Positions 45,183-55,499 of a stretch of DNA of 64,000 nucleotides are shown in pieces (positions within the stretch are counted from its first letter, which is position 1; every line of letters starts with the position of its first letter). The DNA comes from Apium graveolens (Eukaryota > Streptophyta > Magnoliopsida > Apiales > Apiaceae): positions 137,697,263-137,761,262 of the forward strand of contig NC_133647.1 in NCBI RefSeq assembly GCF_009905375.1, given 5' to 3'. The position numbers and the translations under genes were made by a program. A model generated the notes under the pieces. It did not search any database. It was not told the DNA's origin and saw only the letters and a list, made by a program, of their open reading frames with translations.

Positions 45183-48100
45183 TTGCAGGGCAACAGGAAA
45201 AATATTCTAGTTCTGGACAGTGGATGTTCAGGACATATGACTGGAAATAAGGCCCTGCTATCAGACTTTGTAGAGAAAGCTGGCCCAAGTGTTTCCTATG
45301 GAGATGGCAACATTGGAAAAACATTGGGATATGGCAATATCAATCTTGGGAATGTCATAATTAAAGAAGTAGCTCTGGTCTCAGGACTTAAACACACTCT
45401 GCTGAGTATAAGTCAAATCTGTGACAGAGGTTATCATGTTGATTTCTTTGTAGAACACTGTGAAATTGTGAGTAAATCTAAAGGCAAAGTTGTTCTGAAA
45501 GGATACAGGCGTGGTAACATTTATGAAGCTAAGCTTTCAACAAGTACTGATGGTTCTGCAATCTGTCTGATGAGTAGAGCATCAATTGAAGAAAGCTGGA
45601 ATTGGCACAAGAAACTCTCTCATTTAAATTTCAACAATATAAATGAACTGGTCAAGAAAGATCTTGTGAGAGGATTGCCAAAGTCAGTATTTGCTCCTGA
45701 TGGTCTTTGTGATTCATGTCAGACGGCCAAACAAAGAAAATCTTCATTCAAGAGCAAGACTGAATCATCAATTCTTGAGCCTTATCATCTATTACATGTT
45801 GATCTATTTGGTCCAGTGAATGTCATGTCTATTGCAAAGAAGAAGTATGCGTTGGTCATAGTGGATGAGTTCACCAGATACACATGGGTGTATTTCTTGC
45901 ACACAAAAAGTGAAATTGCATCTATCTTGATTGATCATGTCAAACATCTGGATAAATTACTAAAAGATTCTATGAAAATCTTAAGGAGTGATAATGGCAC
46001 TGAGTTCAAGAATTTGATGATGGAAGAGTTCTGCAAAAACCATGGAATAAAGCAGGAATTTTCTGCTCCTGGAACTCCACAGCAAAATGGAGTTGTTAAA
46101 AGGAAGAATAGAACTCTCATTGAAGCTGCACGTACAATGCTTGAAGAAGCAAAGCTTCCAACCTATTTCTGGGCTGAAGCTGTGCAGACTGCTTGTTTTA
46201 CTCAAAATGCAACACTTATTAACAAGCATGGAAAAACACCATATGAGATGGTGAAGAAAAAGAAGCCAAATCTGAAGTACTTTCATGTATTTTGATGCAA
46301 GTGTTTTGTTCTCAAGACTCATCCTGAACAGCTATCCAAGTTTGATCTAAAAGCTGATGAAGGAATCTTTGTTGGATATCCACTTTCCACAAAAGCCTTC
46401 AGAGTCTATAATTTGAGAACAAAAGTGGTCATGGAATCTATCAATGTCTCTTTTGATGACAAGAAGATTACTGGTCTTGAAGATTTCATTGATCATGATC
46501 AGCTGAGATTTGAAAATGAAGACTCAAATTCTGATACTGAAAATCCTGACAGTCTAAGTCCTGATACTGTAAACTCTGATGGATTAAACTCTGATGTTAT
46601 TGAAACTGTGGTGACTACGTCAAAGGAAGATGCACCAATGCAGGGGGAGCATACTCAAGATCCTACCACATCTCAAGAAACATCAGAACATACATCTGGC
46701 TCTTCAAGTTCTGATTCGTCAAGTTCTGATAAGCCAAGTTCTGATAGTGCTGAAAATCTAAATTCTGAAGAATCCAACTCAGAGAGCATAGTTTCAGGGG
46801 GAGCATCAGAAAATGAAAATGAAGACAGCATGGATCATGGGGGAGCATCCAGTTCTAGAGAAAACCTTCCATCTGCAAGGAAGTGGACAAAGTCACATAC
46901 ACCTGATTTGATAATTGGAAATCCTGATGCAGGTGTCAGAACTAGAACAGGTACTTCAAATGAATGTCTTTACAATTCTTTTCTCTCTCAGACTGAGCCA
47001 AAGAAAGTGGAAGAAGCTCTTCAAGATGCTGATTGGGTGCAAGCAATGCAGGAAGAGTTAAATGAGTTTGAAAAAAACAAAGTCTGGACCCTACTGCCAA
47101 GACCAAAGAATAGATCTGTTGTTGGTACAGAGTGGGTATTCAGAAACAAAACTGACAGTGATGGTATAATTACAAGGAATAAGGCAAGGCTGGTTGCAAA
47201 AGGATATTCTCAACAGGAGGGAATTGACTATGATGAAACATTTGCACCAGTTGCTAGGTTAGAAGCCATAAGGATATTTTTGGCTTATGCTGCTCACAAA
47301 AAGTTTACTGTCTTTCAAATGGATGTGAAAAGTGCTTTTCTCAATGGAGAATTGGAGGAGGAAGTATATGTTGAACAACCTCCAGGCTTTGTAGATTCCA
47401 AATATCCAGATTATGTCTACAGGCTTGATAAAGCACTTTATGGACTTAAGCAAGCTCCTAGAGTATGGTATGAGACTTTAGCTCAGTTTCTTCTGGAAAG
47501 TGGATTCAACAGAGGAACAATAGACAAAACACTGTTCTACCTCAACCATGGAAAGGACTTACTTCTCGTCCAGATTTATGTTGATGATATTATTTTTGGG
47601 TCTACAAATGACAGACTTTGCAAGAAGTTTGCCAAACTGATGCAGTCAAGATATCAGATGTGTATGATGGGGGAACTTAGCTATTTTCTGGGCCTTCAAG
47701 TCAAGCAGAATGAAGAAGGCAGTTTTATTTGTCAAACTAAGTACACCAGAAACTTGCTAAAGAAATTCGGAATGCAAGATTGTTCAAGTGCATCCACTCC
47801 CATGGCCACTGCAACAAAACTGGATAAGGATACTGGTAAATCAGTAGATATTACTGATTACAGAGGTATGATTGGATCTCTACTCTATCTAACTGCTAGT
47901 AGACCTGATATCATGTATGCTACCTGTCTTTGTGCAAGATTTCAAGCAGATCCAAGAGAACCTCACTTAACAGCTGTGAAAAGAATCTTTAAGTATCTTA
48001 AAGGAACAGCTGATCTGGGATTGTGGTATCCTAGAGAATCAGATTTTAAACTAATAGGTTACTCAGATGCAGATTTTGCAGGTTGCAAAATTGACAGGAA

Positions 48101-48533
48101 AAGCACAAGTGGAAGCTGCCAATTTCTTGGAGGCAGATTGGTTTCTTGGTTCAGCAAGAAACAAAAGTCAATTTCCACATCAACTGCAGAAGCAAAGTAT
48201 ATTGCTGCAGGAAGCTGTTGTGCACAGATTCTTTGGATGAAGAATCAGTTACTGGATTATGGGTTAACTTATTTCAAAATCTCTATTTACTGTGATAATC
48301 AAAGTGCTATTGCTATGACAGGTAATCCAGTTCAACACTCTATGACAAAGCACATCAGCATCAGGTACCACTTCATAAGGGAACATGTGGATGAAGGTAC
48401 AGTGGAATTGCACTTTGTTCCAACAGATCAACAACTAGCAGATATCTTCACAAAACCACTGTGTGAAGCCACTTTTACAAGATTGGTAAATGAACTTGGA
48501 ATGGTTCCAGGTTCTTTTTCTAAATCTGTCTAG
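45183..48533 (+). pseudogene. Element B pol: protease, integrase, RT, RNase H
   Basis: In frame with gag. Protease has LDSGCSGHMTG. Integrase has the HHCC domain (HKKLSHLNF...CDSCQTAK) and core LLHVDLFGP and RSDNGTEFKN, but the catalytic Glu position reads NGVVKRKN (Lys), where A has Glu. TGA at 46293 replaces the GGA seen in A. RT has [19 protein letters not shown] and YVDDIIFGS intact. RNase H has SDADFAG, then [10 protein letters not shown] and CDNQSAIAM. It ends LADIFTKPL and a TAG at 48531. An INT-RT linker rich in Ser/Asp/Glu is encoded around 46530-46860. Confidence 0.93.
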
Positions 48534-49970
48534 TTTTGTTCTGTTTCATTAGACTTTATGATCAGTATTTACAGAATGTAATCTCTTTGTGTATTCTGTG
48601 ATTAATTGAAATATGCGTTCAAGTACTGATTGTTGTATGATATATGTTTCTAAACTCTGATAAGTGATATGTCTGTTTAAGTAACTATTCAATCCTATGA
48701 GGATAACTGTGCTATATACTGACCTAGTAGTCTTCAATAAACAGATGATTCCATATAAGAAGTAATTATTTCTATGGAAATCTTATGTCACAAGCAAATT
48801 CTGATAATTGAGCTTAGTTGAGTTTACTTTGTTTATCTTATTACTAAGTCACAAATTAAAATAATGCTACTCATCTGTTAAGTTCTGATACTAGTAAAAC
48901 TGCTGAATGTACTAAGTGCTGATAAACCTCACTTATCAAAAGAAAAAGCAAAAAGGATCAAAGAATAAAATCAGGTACTCCTTTGAGATCTAGAGTAAAA
49001 ATGTGGAAGGGACGACCCAAGTGCATTGCTGGTATTAAGTAAATATGCATTAGAAAAGCAAAATATTTTCTTGGTGACTTTTCACACTCTATGATTACTG
49101 GAGAAATACTCTGATAATAGTATAAATTCTGATAAGCAGTCGTGACTCACTTACACTGAGAAGCCACTGTAAAATAGAATTTAAAAAGATGCATAAAATT
49201 AGCACAAAACAGCTGAGGTGGACTCAAGCATGAACTCATTCATCAGTAGGTATTCAGGATAATGACAGCTCTTTAGCAAAATTTTAGTTATGCCTTATTT
49301 CTAAGATGTACTGAAGTGAATCAGACTTTACTCCTTGTCTGGAATTTAGCTTAATGCACACACTAATCACTCCATCTGAATGATGAAAATTACTGTGGTG
49401 GTCTATGTTGTTTTAGATAAACAGTCATTGTGTCATTTTGCACTAACTCTGAGGACAAGTTCTGGTTGCATATTCTGATGATTAAGTTCTGAAGAGTATA
49501 ACTCAGAACTTGTATGAGGATTTACTTAGATAGGCATTCCTTTTTCGAGTTAAGAAATTATGTTCTGATGACTGTTAAGTTCTGATATAAGTCTAAGTTC
49601 TGATATTACAGTCTAATTCTTTACTTGGCTTATCTATGGATAAAATTTAATAACAGTCTCGGTTCAAACTAGAATATGTTGAAGTGGAAGATTAATAGTC
49701 ACTATGTTTAGGGTTAATGATATTCGTACTTGAACAGTCCACTTTTACTTGTTTCTTGTGCGCATTCAACCATTTTTTTTCTCCTTCCAATAAATGTTAT
49801 TCTTTTTCAAAGTCTGGGGAGACGAGGTAGAATTAATTCTACCTGTCAGCATTAAATACTTTTACGTCTCCTGGCATTCTCTTGCCTATATAAGCAGCCA
49901 CTTCACATCAGCCTTCCCATCAAATTCTTTCTCACAAACTTACCTTCATACTTTTTCTTTCAAAAACGCA
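48534..49970 (+). other. Element B non-coding region after pol, with TATA box before the small ORF
   Basis: No supported ORF. Collinear with 2758-4186 of A. Contains many TTCTGAT motifs. TATATAAG at 49887-49894 lies 77 bp before the small-ORF ATG. Confidence 0.78.
49887..49894 (+). promoter_or_regulatory. TATA box candidate before the small ORF of element B
   Basis: TTGCCTATATAAGCAGCC, 77 bp upstream of the ATG at 49971, a normal TATA-to-ATG distance with a short leader. In A the matching sequence reads GCCTATTTAAATG. Confidence 0.5.
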
Positions 49971-50240
49971 ATGGTCAGATACAACATATTTTTGAACTAC
50001 CAAAACTTCAATATGGAGCTAAGCTGTGCCGACTGGCAGCAGGAATGGCACGTCACGGCCATTCCTGAGAAGATATGGGACTCTGTCCTACAGGAGGTAC
50101 TGACCCACCTCCTGTTCTTCTATATGGATTACCATCGCCATCTGGAGCGATTGGAGGAGGAAAGGCTGGAAGCTCTCCACCAGCAAGAGCGAATCATCCG
50201 ACTCGCCATTCTATTTGTCGAGAGTAGGAAGAAGAAATGA
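49971..50240 (+). CDS. Small ORF between pol and env-like ORF, element B (89 residues)
   Basis: ATG at 49971 in CGCAATGG, TGA at 50238. The protein starts MVRYNIFLNYQNF. It has a tryptophan-bearing middle (DWQQEWHVTAIPEKIW), then a charged, probably helical stretch from about residue 45 (HRHLERLEEERLEALHQQER), a hydrophobic IIRLAILFVES and a basic end RKKK. An upstream in-frame extension to 49794 exists, but the ATG after the TATA box and leader is more plausible. The element A copy (4187-4426) keeps the C-terminal half. Unrecognised family; it could bind RNA or a partner protein, but that is a guess. Confidence 0.6.
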   Translation: MVRYNIFLNYQNFNMELSCADWQQEWHVTAIPEKIWDSVLQEVLTHLLFFYMDYHRHLERLEEERLEALHQQERIIRLAILFVESRKKK

Positions 50241-50960
50241 TTTAATCTCGTCTTCTTCCTGTTTTTCTTCATCATCAGCTTTGTCAGGCTTCTTAGCTAG
50301 GACTAAGGCTGTTGATGTTAGGTTTAGCAGCTTAGGGAAATCTTGTATAAATTCTGATGTAATCTCAATTTCATGAATGTATTCACTTGATATATTAATG
50401 AAATTTGTTTTTGTTTCAAGATTTTGTCTCTAAGATATTTTGTAATGCATTGATAAATCCTGATTGATATTCTGATGACCATATAAATTCTGTTTAAATT
50501 TAAGTTCTGACTTTCCTTTATCAGTACTTATTCATATGATTTATCTTGGTTATTTTCACTTGACTTATTTTCAGAATATTAATGTTGCAGTGAAAAATAA
50601 TTCCATAAGTGGGAACGGCTTCAATTTTGAATTAAAACTGTTTCACCTTAATTAATGGCATATCTGGGTAATGGAACGGTTTTTTTCCTTGAAAACAGGC
50701 GAGTGGGTAAGTAATAATTACTGTTTTCTCGAGCCCAGTAACTATCCGTTATTACTGCATGTCTGACAGGTGTCCAATGGTAACATTTTTTTAAGAGTAT
50801 AAGTACGACAGAGAGAGGATTTCTTTAATCTTTTATTTCCTTCATATTTTTTTCTCTCTACTTACTTTTACTCTCACTTTCTCTCATCTTCTCACGTTGA
50901 TTTTTCATACAGACATTTTATCAAACACCTAAAAGGCACTTTTTCATCTAAATTTTTCAC
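50241..50960 (+). other. Element B spacer before the env-like ORF
   Basis: Non-coding. After a segment shared with A (to about 50440), it contains TTTAAGAGTATAAGTACGAC near 50790-50810, a TATA-like sequence about 165 bp before the env-like ATG, then a CT-rich leader (50850-50900). This part is deleted in A. Confidence 0.65.
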
Positions 50961-53900
50961 ATGGCACCTAAGGATTTAATCATTGATGGAGCTAAGTTTG
51001 TTCCAAACAACTATGCTGCAATTCTTGATCATGCTGAAGCTCCATCTGAATTGCATTTTGTGCAAGATCTTATTGCACACAGTGAGATTGGGTATGCATT
51101 AACCCAGCCTTCAGTCTTTTCGAGCCAACAAGTTCTGACGTTTTGGCGGACTGGGCACTTTGATGATGGTGGTAAACATGGCACTCCCAGTATTGTTTTC
51201 GAAGTGGGTGATTCATCTTATACAGTTACTCCTGGTACAATACGCAGGGCTCTACATCTCCCAGAAGAGTGTACTTTTTCAATTCCAGAGGAATCAGCTC
51301 TTCAGGAGTTAATGGCTAATTTGGGATATGAAAAGAGTTTGGCAAAACTTGGGCAATTGAAACGGGCTCATATCAGAAGAGAATGGAGCTTCTTCTTCGA
51401 CTGCATCACCAAAGCTTTTGAGAACAAATGTTCGAATTTTGATGCTATCCCAATTCTGAGTCAGCACATCGGGTATGCTATTATCAATCAAACTCATTTT
51501 GATTTTGCAACTGGTATAATTGGTTTTATTGGGGATAGGATGACAGAGGATAGGAATGTTGTCTATTTTGCTCGATTCTGTCAACTTATTTATACTTTTT
51601 GTACTGATGAACCTCAATTAGTCAGTTCTTCAACCACACCTTTTAAAGTTGCAAAACGCTACTTTAATGACCTGGTAAATGCTGACACTAAGAAATCAGT
51701 GGTTAGACCATTACAGATTCCTCAGTCTGTAAAACAGATCCTAGTAAATGTTGATCCTGATACTTATAGATCTGTTTACTCTGATGTCCAACCAACAACA
51801 AACACCCAAAAACCATCATCCTCAGCACCTACCACTCATTCTACTCAACCTACCCTCAGGACATATCTCAAATCCTATCTCTCCACTTCACAGACTGTTC
51901 AACCCTCATCCTCAGCACCTACTGTGAAGCCTTCATCCTCCAAGACAAAGAGGACAAAGACTGTTCCTCAAACACCTCAAAAGAGAAGGAGGATTGCCTT
52001 GAGAGATGAATCTGATACTGAGGAACAGGTTCCTTCTTCAGAACCTGTTGTAAGTGAAGCTGAGAAAGAGACTTCTCAGAGGGATTCTGGAATTGGGGGA
52101 GCTAGGCTTCTCAAGAGGCTTAGAAGAATGACAGTTCCTGACACTCCAAAGGAATCCAAATCAACAAAGAGATACAAGAAACAGAGGGCACACAGGCCAG
52201 TTTCAGATGATGAAGAGGAAGCAGCTAAGGAAGGGGATTAGGAATCTCTGATCTCACAAGACAAGGAATTTGCTCCAGTCACTTCTTCTCCATCAACTCC
52301 ATCTCAGGAAGCTGTTTCTGAAAAGGCTAACACACCATATGTGTCTCCTGTTGATCCAGGCACAAGTGCTGATATTGATGTTCAAAACTTGGTTGTGCCT
52401 GAAGTAATTCTCTTAGAAGCTCCACCTGCAACTAATCCTTCAACAACACCTGTTACTGATGCTGTTCAAACTCCAGAGTTATCAACAACACCTTCTCTGT
52501 ATCATGATGCTGATGATCAGACTTTAGGTGAGCATCAGGAATTGGCTGTTGATCAGAACTTAGAACCAGATCAGCAATTAGAGGATGCTGAAACCTCCAT
52601 TGCTACTCACACTGTTGTCTTATCAGAAGATACTGATTCTTTAAGTTCTGATGCTGCAAATGCTGGAGATACTGGTGATGCTGCTCCAACTGCAGATGCT
52701 GATGCAGCAGGTCCTTCAGGATATGCTCCTCAACAGACTATTTTAAAGTCTGAACTGGTTAAGAAGTTTGTTACCGGAGAAGCACCAGTACCTTGGAGTG
52801 AAACTCCTGCAGGACAGGAGTGGACTAAGGAATGGAACTCAGTTTCATGTGTTCCAACTGAAAAGCATCTTGCTGAGCTCTTGACTAAAGCTGATGAAAT
52901 GTTAAATTCTGATGATTTCAAAACCCATCTTAGAGTCACTGCATTGAGTACTAAACATCTACAAGGTCTTCACTCAACTACTCATGCAGAGCTACACAAG
53001 ATTCAGGAAGAATTTATCAAACAGGAACAAGTTTGGAAAATTGATAAGAAAAAGTTCTTCCAACCTACCTTTGACAGGATTGCTTATATTGAGAAGACTC
53101 AAGATCATCAACAAACTCAGATTGATGATATTCTGAAAAATCAAGCTTCTCAGCAATCACAACTGACTGAAATCCAATCCTCAGTGGAATTGCTTATCTC
53201 TCTTCTACTACCTGCTGATGCCAAAAAGGGGGAGAAAGTAATTAAGTCCAAATGCAAGACTGACAAGACACTGACAGGGAAGGATGATGAAAAAGATGAT
53301 CAAGGAAACCCTGGAATGGGTAGAGGTCATAGTCAAGGTAGAAGATTCACATCAAGAAAAGCTGAAATCACAAGTCACAGTACAAGTTCTGATACTGGGA
53401 AAAGAATAAGTTCTGCTGCTGGTAAAAGGATAAGTTCTGATGAACTTTTAGATCTTGATGAGGAAATGTCAAGACAGTTATTTCTTCAGGAAAATCCAGG
53501 AATGGACTTGGAAAGTTTAATGGAAGAAGAAGCCAGACTTAAATCAGAGAAAGTCACATCTAAATCTGAAGAATCTGGTAAAAAGACACTTCCAAAACTT
53601 AAAGGCATTGTGATCAAAGAAAGGACTTATACTGAAGCAACATTTGCTAGATCACAACCGCAGATAGATCCAAGATCCAAGGGTAAAGAAAAGGTTGGTG
53701 AACCTATCAAGGTTTATGTGCCTCCAGAGGATGAAGAAATTACTGATGAAAAGGATAATCTTGCTCTGACTTCAAAAAAAATTCTTAAAACAACCTCTGA
53801 CATGGCTCAAGTTGTTCAGAGTCAAGAAATTATAAGTTCTGATATTCAGAAGAAGCAAGTAACCTCTGACATAGCTCAAGTTAACTTGATATCAGAAGAT

Positions 53901-54680
53901 AGACCAAAGACACTCCTACCAGGATTCACTAAAGCAAAACAGACTCAACCTTTGAGGACTACTGCAAGTGGTTTTGAAGCTAGAGTAGTTACTGGAAAGG
54001 AAGCAAGAGATAAAACTGGATTGGGAAGTGCTGATGAAAGAAGAATACATAACACTACCAATGATCCAACTTCCTTGAGTGAACCAGGTATTGGAGCAAC
54101 TCCTGAGAGTTTGAATCAACTGGAATCTGTACAGATGGTTTACCATACCTACTTGAAAGAATACATCTTGTTGTATTTCATGACAGATGGTAGGGTTTAT
54201 CATATAATACAAAATGTCATTCCATTGAAGTATTTTGAAGAATTGGAGCATGTACTATTCTTACTTCAAGTGGATGACAGAATAACAGGAACTGCTGCAA
54301 ACTATTTGAAAAAATAGATTCAGAGACAGAAAAGGCTTTATTCTGTTATGTCTGACAGCACATACGTTCCAAAGTACAGAGATCACAATGGTGATATAGT
54401 TGAAATGAAGCCCAACACTGCTAAGATTATAACTACCTTTCTGGGGTATAGGGCTGTTGAATTCAATCATGAGTCTGATAAAGCTTATTTGATCAGACTG
54501 GATCAGGATATAAGAAAAGCAAAGATCAATGATCTCAGAGCTGCAATCTTTCAAATTGGTGAAGATACTGCAGAGCTTAAAGATGCCAAAAGGAGAATGA
54601 TTGATGAACTCAGATATGCTGAGAAATGTTTGTTGAAGAACTATCTCAGAACAACTCCTGACATCAGAGAGATCAGATGA
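50961..54680 (+). pseudogene. Element B env-like ORF, 1240 codons with two TAG stops
   Basis: ATG at 50961 (MAPKDLIIDGAKF), one frame to the TGA at 54678, interrupted by TAG 52239 (CAG in A) and TAG 54315 (CAA in A). Residues about 1-270 form a globular domain (VLTFWRTGHFDD, TPGTIRRALHLPEE, KRAHIRREWSFFF, ILSQHIGYAI). About 275-430 is Ser/Thr/Pro-rich with the basic cluster PQTPQKRRR. An acidic stretch rich in Asp, Ala and Thr follows, then a coiled-coil-like region (about 52960-53200), a Lys-rich region and a conserved C-terminal domain (YFEELEHVLFLLQV, YVPKYRDHNGDIVEM). I find no signal peptide, furin-like site or membrane anchor, so despite its position it does not look like an envelope protein. 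Confidence 0.82.
53223..53238 (+). promoter_or_regulatory. Internal polypurine tract in element B env-like ORF
   Basis: Sixteen purines, AAAAAGGGGGAGAAAG, sharing GGGGGAGA with the LTR-proximal tract. Conserved in A and C. Confidence 0.35.
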
Positions 54681-54888
54681 TGAAGCCAAGTCGAAGATCT
54701 ACAACTGCTTAAATTCTGATATTTGTACAGACTGAAGTTGTTATCAGAAGTTGAATATTGGTAAAGCTTTAAGGACTGTAAGTTGTAGTTATCTAGTCTA
54801 ATTCTCATGCATTTGTACTTAATGTTTTTGACATCATCAAATATCTGTTAAACTTGTATATTATGCTAATTTACAAGTTGGGGGAGAT
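54681..54888 (+). other. Element B 3' untranslated segment and polypurine tract (54880-54887)
   Basis: Non-coding, similar to A 7384-7599. It ends GTTGGGGGAGAT before the LTR. Confidence 0.82.
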
Positions 54889-55499
54889 TGTTAGATATAT
54901 TTGATAATGTTATGGCTAATATAATTTATGTTTAGATTTCAGATCTTACTTAACAGGACAAATCAGTACTTAACCGTTGATCAGTACTTATACTGGAAGT
55001 CAGGACTTAAGGATATCAGTACTTATATTATCGGGAGATAATCATCAGAAGTTAGATATCAGAACTTAAGTGCTGAAGGACGATCAGATAAGGACAGTAG
55101 CTGATTAAATGAAAGAAGATCAAGATAAACATAAGAAGAGATATGCATGAAGAAGGAGTTCCGTGAAGAATGGAATACTTGGAAGAAAAGATATCTGATT
55201 GATATATTTTAGGAAGCAGAATTATATTCCATATCAATTAGCGATTATCTTGTAACTGTGTAGTATATAAACACAGACATAGGGTTTACACTATAAGTGT
55301 TATCATATTCGAGAAGATTATTCATTGTAACCCTAGTAGCTCTCGTGATATTTGTTCATCACTGAGAGGTAATAGTTCCATACTGTAACAGAGTTTATTG
55401 TTTCAATAAAGTTTGTTTTCTGTTACTTAAGATATTAAAGTTCGATTTGATTGTATTATACACTGTATTCACCCCCTCTACAGTGTGTGTGACCTAACA
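54889..55499 (+). repeat. 3' LTR of element B (611 bp)
   Basis: Same length as the 5' LTR; by eye about nine substitutions in 611 bp and no indel. TATA box at 55264-55271. Followed by ctcct (55500-55504), the right duplication. Confidence 0.95.

Larger units (their letters stand above)
42167..55499 (+). mobile_element. Element B: complete SIRE-like Ty1/copia retrotransposon, 13.3 kb
   Basis: Both LTRs (611 bp each, about nine differences by eye), perfect 5-bp duplication, tRNA-Met-type primer site, gag, protease, integrase, RT, RNase H, small ORF, long env-like ORF and polypurine tract. This is a full structure of a SIRE-type element. Four in-frame stops in gag-pol, two in the env-like ORF and a lost integrase Glu mean it could move only with help. 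It is inserted in the env-like ORF of the related element C, in the opposite orientation. Confidence 0.96.
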
